From NCBI GenBank assembly GCA_052148715.1, contig JBKQHQ010000248.1:1-64000 (forward strand): a stretch of 64,000 nt of DNA, read 5' to 3'. The notes under the pieces were generated by a model. It saw only the letters and a list, made by a program, of their open reading frames with translations. It did no database searches and was not told where the DNA came from. Shown here piece after piece: positions 55,243 to 62,259 of the stretch; the stretch's first letter is position 1, and every line of letters starts with the position of its first letter. Source of the stretch: JBKQHQ01 sp052148715 (lineage in GTDB: Bacteria; Pseudomonadota; Alphaproteobacteria; Rhizobiales; Xanthobacteraceae). Position numbers and translations under genes: made by a program.

Positions 55243-55728
55243 ATGAGCGAGATGAATAGGGTGATCGGAAACCAAGTCCTTTTGACCAGTGATGATGTGC
55301 GGGGCTGGCAAGAGGAATTGCAGCGGTGGGAGGCGAAAAAGGTCGAGGCGGAGGCGCGTATCGCCGACCTTAACCGGAAGCTTGAGGCGGCATCATTTCT
55401 ATCCGGCCTCAGCTTCCCACCGCCAGCTCCGGTGCTGGCAGGTGAAGGCGACCAAGATCAAGGAAGCATGGGAGATGCCGTGAAACGGCTACTTGCCGAC
55501 TTGGATCGTCCTGCCCGCCCTGCCGAGATAAATACGCTTCTGCAAAGGATTCCTAAGTTCCGAGAAAGTCTCGAAAAGAACCCGGCATACCTCTACACGG
55601 TGATCGCTCGTCTCAAGGTGAAGGGCGATATCAAGAAAGCGGGCAAAAGGATCAAGCTTTTCCGCAAAGAAGAAACGCCCCCCGAGGGGAACCCGGAGGG
55701 CGTTACCTGGTCACCGTCGAAGGGATGA
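55243..55728 (+). CDS. Coiled-coil plus winged-helix-like passenger protein
   Basis: 161 residues from ATG 55243 (MSEMNRVIGNQVLLTSDDVRGW), not recognised. Residues 22-50 form a coiled coil (WQEELQRWEAKKVEAEARIADLNRKL). A Pro/Gly linker follows, and the C-terminal half reads like a small winged helix (GSMGDAVKRLLADLDRPARPAEINTLLQRIPKF, then NPAYLYTVIARLKVKGDIKKAGKRIKLF). DNA binding is an inference from that pattern. It has its own candidate promoter. It may regulate the element or its passengers. Confidence 0.6.
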   Translation: MSEMNRVIGNQVLLTSDDVRGWQEELQRWEAKKVEAEARIADLNRKLEAASFLSGLSFPPPAPVLAGEGDQDQGSMGDAVKRLLADLDRPARPAEINTLLQRIPKFRESLEKNPAYLYTVIARLKVKGDIKKAGKRIKLFRKEETPPEGNPEGVTWSPSKG

Positions 55729-56032
55729 AGATCGGAAGTCCAAACCCTTCGGCATTCGAAACCTGGGCCTAGCCAGCCCCGGTAAACCACACAACAGCCC
55801 GTCGGCCGGGCAGGAGGTGGAACATGACTTAGAAGTTGCGCTTAAGGGGAGTCGCCGCCGATTGGCGTCGGTGCCGACTCCCCGAACGCGCCAGCAATAT
55901 ATAACCCCTTGAATCTATTGTCAAACTTCTAAAACGCGTTCCGTTTCAACGGCTTACGCGAATAAAGCCTATTGGATATTAAATGACCCTTCATGCTTGA
56001 CCGGTAATGAATGATGTGATAGATATTTTGAT
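55729..56032 (+). other. Gap before the transposase, with a hairpin
   Basis: 304 bp, AT-rich after 55890. It contains an inverted repeat GGGGAGTCG (55846-55854) / CGACTCCCC (55875-55883) with a 20-nt loop, terminator-like without a T-run. A weak promoter (TTGACC at 55997-56002, TAGATA at 56020-56025) lies just before the transposase start at 56033. Confidence 0.45.
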
Positions 56033-57061
56033 ATGAACAAGCTCTCCCAAGAAGATCGCGCCCGCGTCCTTCACTTGCTCTGCGAGGGGCAATCAATTCG
56101 CGCCGTGACGCGGTTGACTGGCGCTAGCAAGAACACGGTCACCAAGCTCGTGGTCGATGCCGGTCGGGCTTGCGCCGATTACCAGCACGGCGCCCTGCGC
56201 GATCTGCCCTGCAAGCGCGTGCAGCTCGATGAAATCTGGTCCTTCGTCTATGCGAAGAACGACAACGTGCGGAAGGCCAAGGCCGCTCCTGCCAATGCCG
56301 GCGATGCTTGGACCTGGACCGCGATTTGTGCCGATACCAAGCTTCTGATCTCAACCTTGGTGGGCCAGCGCAACACGGACTACGCGCTTCTCTTTGTAGA
56401 CGATCTCCGCTGGCGTCTCGCCAATCGCGTCCAGGTGACCAGCGACGGCCATAGACCCTATCTCGCGGCCATGGACGCCGTTTTTGGCGACGATGCCGAC
56501 TACGCCATGCTCCAGAAGATTTATGGCGCGGATGCCGCTTCAGAGAAGCGTTATAGCCCGGCAAAGTGCCTTGGGGCGGTGAAGAAGGTCATCGCCGGCA
56601 ATCCCGACCCCAAACACATCAGCACATCATACGCCGAGCGGCAAAACCTCACGATGCGGATGCACATGCGGCGCTTTACGAGGCTTACCAACGCATTCTC
56701 GAAGAAGCTCGAAAACCACGGCTATTCGGTCGCGCTGCATCAGATGTATTACAATTTTGTCCGCATCCATCAGACCTTGAAGGTAACTCCAGCGATGGCC
56801 GCTGGCGTCACCGACAAGCTCTGGGAAGTGTCCGATATCGTCGCCATGATCGAAGCCTGGGAAGTCGAGCACGCCAAAACCGGGACGGTGTACCAGGTCG
56901 AGAAGGACGGCATCGGTGACGGGTATCATGTTCGTCGCATTCCGCGGTTCGAGGCGGTCGAGACGTTCTTTGGCTTTGCTGATGCGATCGAAGCGCAAAC
57001 CTGGGTTGAGGCCGACAAGGCCAGCCACAGGCCGGGACCGAAGCGAAAAGCGAATGCTTAA
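56033..57061 (+). CDS. IS1-family transposase, single-ORF type
   Basis: 342 residues, uninterrupted, unlike classic IS1, which needs a frameshift. The N-terminal helix-turn-helix at about 18-45 (GQSIRAVTRLTGASKNTVTKLVVDAG) would bind the inverted repeats. The catalytic DDE triad is read as Asp66 (VQLDEIWSF), Asp138 (VTSDGHRPY) and Glu202 (SYAERQNLTMRMHMRRFTRLTNAFSKK). The C-terminus is basic (HRPGPKRKANA). It appears functional: no stop or frameshift. It lies in the centre of an element with matching ends, so it probably mobilised all the passenger genes. Confidence 0.85.
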   Translation: MNKLSQEDRARVLHLLCEGQSIRAVTRLTGASKNTVTKLVVDAGRACADYQHGALRDLPCKRVQLDEIWSFVYAKNDNVRKAKAAPANAGDAWTWTAICADTKLLISTLVGQRNTDYALLFVDDLRWRLANRVQVTSDGHRPYLAAMDAVFGDDADYAMLQKIYGADAASEKRYSPAKCLGAVKKVIAGNPDPKHISTSYAERQNLTMRMHMRRFTRLTNAFSKKLENHGYSVALHQMYYNFVRIHQTLKVTPAMAAGVTDKLWEVSDIVAMIEAWEVEHAKTGTVYQVEKDGIGDGYHVRRIPRFEAVETFFGFADAIEAQTWVEADKASHRPGPKRKANA

Positions 57062-57533
57062 CTTCCACCAGAGCGGTGCTGGCGCTCGGCGCGCCGCTCC
57101 AACGCTGAGCCGGACCAAATTGAATTTGCCGCTTGATGGTCATATAGGAAGGAGCAGGTGATTCGCTTTGGCAGGCTACTTATAGCCATTCCGGCTACTT
57201 ATACCCACTGTTCACATTACCGAGAAACCGTCCGTTGGGGTTGAAATGCCATAGTACCGCAATATATAAGGTCCCGTGTGTCTTTCGGATCACGTCAGCG
57301 CCTGATCGGTGACGCGGATCGTCGCGATTCCGTTGACTCGCACCCTCAGTCTACCGCAACGATAGTATTCGAGGACACACGTCGGTGTGGCCGCAGTTCA
57401 TTGTGGCTCTTGACATAAGAAGTGTGGTATGCTTGCCGGTGTCTAGAAAGGAACCGAATCACCCCCTTATGGTTCTACCAGTAGTAGGTAGCGAGAAAGG
57501 GGGACCGGGGGATTTATACTATTGGGTGCAGCC
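57062..57533 (+). other. Gap after the transposase
   Basis: 472 bp without a convincing gene. It contains a direct repeat GGCTACTTATA at 57174-57184 and 57193-57203 (19 bp apart, about two helical turns) and a consensus-like TTGACA at 57410-57415. The open frame at 57385-57600 is short and unlike protein. Confidence 0.45.
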
Positions 57534-57887
57534 ATGGATGGTGCAGCGAAATCAGCTTCGGAGGCCAAAGTCGCCTCCCAGAGTCCACCGGACCAGGTGA
57601 CGCTCATCTATCGCAATGTCGATGGTGTTCACAGCTTCTCACTATTGGAAATTCCAGGACTGATTGTTAGCGATCATGATCTTAAGCGCGCCTTCGAGCA
57701 CAGCATCAAAGGTGCTGGCCGACTGATTGGCGATGTCTGCAATCAAGCCGTTGAATATTCGGCGGAAATATCCTTTTCGCAATTCAAGGACTTGATCGAC
57801 CGCCAGGAAGGTACCGCGAATAAAGGTCATGTCGTTGCTGTGAAGGGCAATATCCAGCGCAGTGAGGTTACGGCCGCCTGTCACTAA
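57534..57887 (+). CDS. Hypothetical passenger protein 4
   Basis: 117 residues from ATG 57534 (MDGAAKSASEAKVASQSPPDQ), family not recognised. After a Ser/Ala-rich start comes a mixed alpha/beta segment (VTLIYRNVDGVHSFSLLEIPGLIVSDHDLKRAFEHSIKGAGRLI) and a terminal part (QFKDLIDRQEGTANKGHVVAVKGNI). It is soluble, with no signal or membrane segment. It is downstream of the transposase within the element, with codon use less GC-biased than the chromosomal genes around. Confidence 0.5.
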   Translation: MDGAAKSASEAKVASQSPPDQVTLIYRNVDGVHSFSLLEIPGLIVSDHDLKRAFEHSIKGAGRLIGDVCNQAVEYSAEISFSQFKDLIDRQEGTANKGHVVAVKGNIQRSEVTAACH

Positions 57888-57963
57888 AGTGCCTTCAAAA
57901 GTTGTAACGAACGATTAGCTCGGCTATGACCGTCCTTCCCATTTTTGGGTAGGATTTTCTGGC

Positions 57964-58389
57964 GTGCCACTTGATCCAGGAAAATACGCCGTTGCAGATC
58001 AGCCGTTGCCGTACAGGTCGGTCGCGGCTTACCTTAAGAATTGGGGATACATTCCTGTCGGAGACCACAGCGAGGAATATTTACTCAACCTCGATGGCTT
58101 CCTTCATTGGAGCAGAACCGACCCCGCAACGGGGATAAAAAGAATATTCGTCATCTCTACTCCGAGATGGCGTACGCACGGCGGCAAAGATGAACCTGTT
58201 TGGCCGTCAGAGGTCATCACGAGTGCTATGATTGCTCAGGAAGTGTTCCATCGGTCTGGCTCATCCGATGAGCGTCCGACTAATAGCATTTCGTTGCTTC
58301 TCAACGATGCGGCACCGGCAGCGCGAGCCAAACCGCCCCCCAAGCCCGACGATCCCAAACATCGCCGCCCAAGAAATAGTCGCACTTGA
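57964..58389 (+). CDS. Hypothetical passenger protein 5
   Basis: 141 residues from a GTG at 57964, not recognised. It reads as a compact soluble protein (KYAVADQPLPYRSVAAYLKNWGYIPVGDHSEEYLLNLDGFLHWSRTDP, RIFVISTPRWRTHGGKDEPVW) with a basic, Pro-rich tail (AKPPPKPDDPKHRRPRN). It starts 76 bp after passenger 4 and ends 64 bp before the right inverted repeat. No known function can be offered. Confidence 0.5.
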   Translation: MPLDPGKYAVADQPLPYRSVAAYLKNWGYIPVGDHSEEYLLNLDGFLHWSRTDPATGIKRIFVISTPRWRTHGGKDEPVWPSEVITSAMIAQEVFHRSGSSDERPTNSISLLLNDAAPAARAKPPPKPDDPKHRRPRNSRT

Positions 58390-58453
58390 TGTAATTTTTG
58401 TATCACACAACCACTGAGTAGCAGCGTTCAGAGGGCCAGCTGCTCTAGCGACT

Positions 58454-58478
58454 CCAATAATCAAACTGACCCACTACC
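58454..58478 (-). repeat. Right terminal inverted repeat
   Basis: 25 bp ending CTGACCCACTACC on the plus strand. Its outer 23 bases are the exact reverse complement of the outer 23 bases of the left repeat. It is followed immediately by the duplicated octamer. Confidence 0.88.
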
Positions 58479-58486
58479 CAAGCACT
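58479..58486 (+). repeat. Right target-site duplication, 8 bp
   Basis: CAAGCACT, identical to 54618-54625. Just outside it the flank continues GGGTCAGTTTGA, which matches the inside of the element's own inverted repeat. Confidence 0.85.
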
Positions 58487-58526
58487 GGGTCAGTTTGAAT
58501 TCAAACCGATCTTTACTTGCGCGACG

Positions 58527-58860
58527 CACAATCATTGGCTCGGGACCGGGCGAGTGCGAGCCGGGTATGCATTCGATCGCATCATGCCGTACTTCACTGG
58601 CGGCGTGGCTGTTGGTGACGTCAACGTCCACAGCGTTCCCAAGTCGGGAGTTCTTGAAGGAATCGACGTTACTCAAGTTCGGCCGGGATTCGCAGTCGGG
58701 GGGCGGCGCCGAAGCGGCCGTTTACGCCAACTGGAGCGCAAAGGCCGAGTATTTGTATGTCAGTCTTAATGATTCTATCGTGACGAGCAACGCGGACACG
58801 CCAACGCTGGAGAAACTCCGCCTGCACTTGATCCGGGCGGGGCTGAACTACAAATTCTGA
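58527..58860 (+). pseudogene. Remnant of an Omp25-like porin gene, 5' truncated and frameshifted
   Basis: One frame reads NHWLGTGRVRAGYAFDRIMPYFTGGVAVGDVNV and continues to GFAVGG near 58700. The reading then shifts to a second frame with YANWSAKAEYLYVSL and ends LIRAGLNYKF. Both parts match the middle and C-terminal strands of the porins at 20.1 and 21.3 kb (WSAKAEYLYV is shared with porin 1). There is no signal peptide or N-terminal barrel. It cannot make a complete barrel. It lies directly outside the right end of the mobile element. Confidence 0.8.
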
Positions 58861-59072
58861 CTTGGTTGGGGCCGCATGACCGCCCCACTCTCCCTCGTGT
58901 CAAGCATCTCACATATTTGACCAAAGAGGCGGCATGGATCACATGGCCGCCGACAGCTAAACAAAAATCGAGCTATTCGCTTTCTGGTTTAGAAACCAAC
59001 TCGCGACGGTGGGCTCGATGAATCTTGGACAGCCCCCTAGCCATGCCCGGGCAAAGAGGTATAATAGGAAAC

Positions 59073-59255
59073 ATGGGCGATAACCTTGACGATATGGCGG
59101 TGATCGAGCTGCCGGAATCACCGAAGCTTTCCGACGTATCCCTGCCGGACGTGACGCAGCTGATGCTGGCCGAGATCGGCCCGTCGCTGCCCGACCGGCA
59201 GTGCGCCAGCACGATCGTGCGGTCGATCGTGTCGCTGTTCAGACCCGTCCACTGA
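59073..59255 (+). CDS. Hypothetical small protein
   Basis: 60 residues from ATG 59073 (MGDNLDDMAVIELPESPKLSDV), acidic at the N-terminus, ending SIVSLFRPVH; not recognised. A perfect TATAAT lies at 59060-59065, 7 bp before the ATG, so a transcript would be almost leaderless; the -35 is poor. It converges on the second uppS gene. Coding status is uncertain. Confidence 0.35.
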   Translation: MGDNLDDMAVIELPESPKLSDVSLPDVTQLMLAEIGPSLPDRQCASTIVRSIVSLFRPVH

Positions 59256-59319
59256 CCCGGCGCTAGTCACGAGGTCGAAGCGCGCGCCTGTTCGGCGCAA
59301 CGCGCGGCCGAAGCGACGC

Positions 59320-60051
59320 TCAACGCCCCTGCCCGCCCGCCAAGGCGACCATCGGCTGCGCGTCGCCGAGACCACCGAAACGGCGCTCGCGGCGGCGGAA
59401 CTCGCCAACAGCGTCGGCGAGGTCGGCAGGGGCAAAATCGGGCCAGGCCTTGTCGGTGAACCACAGCTCGGCGTAGGCGCATTCCCACAGCAGAAAATCG
59501 GACAGGCGTTTCTCGCCGCCGGTGCGGATCAGGAGATCGACCTCGGCGGGGCCCAGTTCCTCGGCTCCGGCTTGCGCGACCAGCTTTCCGAACAGATCGG
59601 GTGACGGCGCTTGCCCCGCGGGCCAGCGAGCGGCAGCGCGCATGATGGCCTCACGCGAGGAGTAGTCGAAGGCGATGCGCAGGTCGAGGCGGCGGCCGTG
59701 CGCCGTCCGCGCCTCCGCCTCGGCGATCTCCTCGCAGAGCCAAGATGCCAGCCGGTCGCGGCGGCCGATGACGATGAGGCGGGCGCCGCCGTCGACCAGC
59801 CGCCGCGTCTCGGCGCGCAGATACTTGCGCAGCAGGCCCATCAGCGCGTCGACCTCGTCGGCGGGGCGGCGCCAATTGTCGGACGAGAAGGCAAAGAGCG
59901 TGAGCGCCGCAATGCCGAGGTCGGGGGCGGCTTCGACGATACGGCGGACGGCGCTGACGCCCTCGTGGTGGCCGGCGGTGCGCGGCAGGCCGCGGCGGGT
60001 GGCCCAGCGCCCGTTGCCGTCCATGATGATGGCGACGTGCAGGGATTTCAT
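59320..60051 (-). CDS. uppS2: Second undecaprenyl-diphosphate-synthase-type cis-prenyltransferase
   Basis: 243 residues from ATG 60051 (MKSLHVAIIMDGNGRWATRR); ATG 60072 would add seven residues. The cis-prenyltransferase motifs are all present: catalytic D10 in IIMDGNGRW, FAFSSDNWRRP, IAFDYSSREAI, EVDLLIRTGGEKRLSDFLLWECAYAELWF and WPDF. It is clearly diverged from the uppS at 38.7 kb. Product chain length is unknown; it may make a different polyprenyl carrier. It is the third gene of a set with a membrane protein and a winged-helix regulator, 49 bp after the regulator. Confidence 0.85.
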   Translation of the reverse strand: MKSLHVAIIMDGNGRWATRRGLPRTAGHHEGVSAVRRIVEAAPDLGIAALTLFAFSSDNWRRPADEVDALMGLLRKYLRAETRRLVDGGARLIVIGRRDRLASWLCEEIAEAEARTAHGRRLDLRIAFDYSSREAIMRAAARWPAGQAPSPDLFGKLVAQAGAEELGPAEVDLLIRTGGEKRLSDFLLWECAYAELWFTDKAWPDFAPADLADAVGEFRRRERRFGGLGDAQPMVALAGGQGR

Positions 60052-60055
60052 CGAC

Positions 60056-60071
60056 TGCAAACTACTTTGCA
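60056..60071 (-). promoter_or_regulatory. Inverted repeat at the uppS2 start
   Basis: TGCAAA-N4-TTTGCA at 60056-60071, directly upstream of ATG 60051 and overlapping the alternative ATG 60072. The same TTTGCA/TGCAAA half-sites form the operator-like palindrome at 61111-61127 in front of the operon. Confidence 0.4.
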
Positions 60072-60100
60072 TCAGAGATGCTCGCTCGCAAAAAAATGCC

Positions 60101-60490
60101 TCACGCCGGGGCCAGGCCACGCAAGCTCGCCGCGCTGGACTCCGCCTTGACCGCGGTTGCCGCATCGCGCACCAACTGCTCGAGGACTGCGAGGTAGTCG
60201 AGGTAGCGCTTGCGGCCCTCGGGCGTGATGCGGCAGACGGTCTGCGGGCGATTGTGGTTGAAGCCCTTGAGCACCTGGACGAGCTTGGCCTCCTGCAGCA
60301 CTTGCAAGTGGCGGCTGAGGTTGCCGTCGGTGAGAGCGCACAGTTGCTTGAGATCCGCGAACAACAGTCCCTTCGGATGCGCAACCAGCGAGGTGAGGAC
60401 GCTCAAGCGCGCGCGCTCGTGAATCACGCGGTCTAGCCCCTCATAGGCGAACCGCCCGCAGCGTCGGTCTTCGTTGCTAACCTTGTCCAT
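60101..60490 (-). CDS. Winged-helix transcriptional regulator (HTH_34, PF13601-like)
   Basis: 129 residues. The pattern VIHERARLSVLTSLVAHPKGLLFADLKQLCALTDGNLSRHLQVLQEAKLVQVLKGF, ending TVCRITPEGRKRYLDYLAVLEQL, is the HTH_34 winged helix. TDGNLSRHLQVL is the recognition helix region. Such small regulators usually control the gene set they sit in. Its start overlaps the end of the upstream membrane-protein gene by 14 bp. Likely operators are the TTTGCA/TGCAAA repeats at 61111-61127 and 60056-60071. Confidence 0.82.
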   Translation of the reverse strand: MDKVSNEDRRCGRFAYEGLDRVIHERARLSVLTSLVAHPKGLLFADLKQLCALTDGNLSRHLQVLQEAKLVQVLKGFNHNRPQTVCRITPEGRKRYLDYLAVLEQLVRDAATAVKAESSAASLRGLAPA

Positions 60491-61094
60491 CGCTCCTCCG
60501 AGAGCTTTGATGCAGCACGGCGGCGACCAGCAACTGGCCGATCCCGTAAGGCACGCCCATGGCCCAGGGCGAGAACGACCGATCGCCGTTGGCGAAGGCG
60601 AGGCAGGCGAGCCCCGCGCTCAAATACCAAAGCCCAACGGCGAACATCGGTCGCGGCAAGAACCGGCAGGAGGCGAAGAGGCCGAGGCTGAACACGATCT
60701 GCCACAGGCCCGGCAGCATCCACAGGCTCTCCGGCGCAAAGCGCCACAGCACGATGGTGAGCAAGGCACCGGCGAGACCCGCCGGCACGAACTGCTCGAT
60801 CGCCGCTTGGATCATCTCTTCCGCGAGCCCAGAGTGAACCCGCCGTGAGCGGATGCTGGTCTCGAAGCTGATCAGGGCAATGGACAAGACCGCAACCGCG
60901 ACCCAGAGCGTCAGATAGGCTCCGATCGCATGCGCCGGGTCCTTCAGCCACAAGGCCTGTCCAACGGCCGCCAGCAGCGCCAACACGCCCGTCGTTGCGA
61001 ATGTCGTCGGCCCATAGCCGCGAAACTGCGTGCCGCGCGCCATCTGGGTGCGTATGGCGTCAATCTCGGCGAGAGCTCGGTCCAGGTCGTGCAT
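60477..61094 (-). CDS. Multi-pass membrane protein paired with the regulator
   Basis: 205 residues from ATG 61094 (MHDLDRALAEIDAIRTQMARGTQFRGYGP); the frame is open upstream but through the operator. A cytoplasmic N-terminal helix is followed by about six membrane spans (TTGVLALLAAVGQALWL, YLTLWVAVAVLSIALISF, FVPAGLAGALLTIVLWRF, MLPGLWQIVFSLGLFAS, FAVGLWYLSAGLACLAF, GIGQLLVAAVL). The family was not assigned. The position before an HTH_34 regulator suggests it is a regulated target or sensor of membrane state. Confidence 0.72.
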   Translation of the reverse strand: MHDLDRALAEIDAIRTQMARGTQFRGYGPTTFATTGVLALLAAVGQALWLKDPAHAIGAYLTLWVAVAVLSIALISFETSIRSRRVHSGLAEEMIQAAIEQFVPAGLAGALLTIVLWRFAPESLWMLPGLWQIVFSLGLFASCRFLPRPMFAVGLWYLSAGLACLAFANGDRSFSPWAMGVPYGIGQLLVAAVLHQSSRRSDGQG

Positions 61095-61110
61095 ACGGGC
61101 CGCCCACCTC

Positions 61111-61151
61111 ACTTTGCAATGCAAAGTAACTGGGAGCAAAAGGGCCGGCAA
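61111..61151 (-). promoter_or_regulatory. Promoter and palindromic operator of the membrane protein-regulator-uppS2 operon
   Basis: On the minus strand: -35 TTGCCG (61151-61146), a 17-bp spacer, then -10 TACTTT (61128-61123). The -10 overlaps a perfect 17-bp palindrome, ACTTTGCA-A-TGCAAAGT (61111-61127). This fits an autoregulated operon. Confidence 0.55.
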
Positions 61152-61459
61152 GCGCTTTCTTGGTCTTTTCCTTGCTCTTTTCTTTGATGAAGCCGCAAGC
61201 CGGGGTCGGACACCTTACCGGTATCACGCGGCCGTTACCCACAAGCCGAAGCCAAACGTGCCGCCGATGCCTATATCTTCCAAAAGCGGGGAGACGCCGT
61301 GCGCGCCATCGCTCACGTGATGGCCGTCACGGTGGTTTCGCAACGACCGTGGTATTCGGCACAGGAACCTGTTGCAATGACGGCGGCGCGACAAATTGCA
61401 GCCTCTAAGCTATGAGCAATGCCTTCAGGCCAGACAACGCAAAACCCTCCGGAGCAACG

Positions 61460-62224
61460 ATGACAACGATGTCGCCGAGCCGCCAGAAGCCCGCCAGCTG
61501 GGTGCATGAATTGAGGCCGATCGCCCTGACGCTAGGGCTGGTGTTGATCGCCGAGACGGCTCTGGCACAGCCGTTCATCGTGCCTTCAGGCTCCATGGAG
61601 CCAACATTGCTGGTCGGCGATGAGATCGCAGCGAACAAGTTCGCCTACGGTTACAGCAAATTCTCCTCGCCGGTCGGCCTCATGCCCGACTTCACCGGGC
61701 GTGTTCTCGGGCATGCGCCGGAAAGGGGCGACATCGTGGTGTTCCGATTGCCCCGGGATCCGTCGCAGACCTACGTCAAGCGGGTGATCGGACTTCCCGG
61801 CGACCGCATCCAGATGATCCAGGGACAGCTTCTGATCAACGGCACGGTGGTGCCGCGGCGCGCGGTCGGCCACTTCGACTCTGAGTCCCACGGCAGACCT
61901 TGGTCCGGCACCAAGTACATCGAGACATTGCCGAACGGGCGCACCCATGAAATTCTGAAAATCTCCGATCAGGCACCGCTGAACACAACGCCGGAATATG
62001 TGGTGCCGCCCGACAACTATTTCATGATGGGCGACAATCGCGACAATTCGCTCGATAGCCGAGTTGCGGCCGCGGAGGGAGGCGTCGGTTTCGTGCCGGC
62101 GGAAAACCTGGTCGGGCGCGCCCAAGTTGTCCTGTTTTCGATCAATCCGCTCGCGCAGTGGTCGCAGGTTCTCGCCCATCCGAACGAGTTTCGGATCTCG
62201 CGGCTGTTCGAGCAGGTGAAGTAG
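61460..62224 (+). CDS. lepB: Signal peptidase I
   Basis: 254 residues from ATG 61460 with GGAG at 61451-61454; an ATG at 61412 is in frame but lacks such a site. One N-terminal membrane anchor (about 17-36). The catalytic Ser45 is in FIVPSGSMEPTLLVGDEI and Lys107 in TYVKRVIGLPGDRI; the GDNRDNSLDSR box near the C-terminus is complete. It removes signal peptides of exported proteins such as the porins here. Alphaproteobacterial lepB usually lies beside rnc and acpS; here it stands alone, so it may be an extra copy. Confidence 0.9.
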   Translation: MTTMSPSRQKPASWVHELRPIALTLGLVLIAETALAQPFIVPSGSMEPTLLVGDEIAANKFAYGYSKFSSPVGLMPDFTGRVLGHAPERGDIVVFRLPRDPSQTYVKRVIGLPGDRIQMIQGQLLINGTVVPRRAVGHFDSESHGRPWSGTKYIETLPNGRTHEILKISDQAPLNTTPEYVVPPDNYFMMGDNRDNSLDSRVAAAEGGVGFVPAENLVGRAQVVLFSINPLAQWSQVLAHPNEFRISRLFEQVK

Positions 62225-62259
62225 GGCAATCGGCGGAAACCGCAAACCGCGGCGCGCTC

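Larger units (their letters stand above)
54626..58478. mobile_element. IS1-like insertion element carrying non-transposase genes
   Basis: 3,853 bp bounded by inverted repeats of 26 and 25 bp, whose outer 23 bases are identical, and by the 8-bp duplication CAAGCACT. Ends beginning GGT, an 8-bp duplication and a DDE transposase of IS1 type fit the IS1 family. Besides the transposase (56033-57061) it carries three genes on the left (54692, 54876, 55243) and two on the right (57534, 57964), all on the plus strand. Base composition is lower in GC than the flanks. Intact ends suggest a recent insertion. Confidence 0.85.

Noticed and set aside
57385..57600. Small open frame in the mobile element after the transposase
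   Set aside because: It overlaps the better-supported gene at 57534, lacks a ribosome-binding site, and its translation is low in typical protein features.
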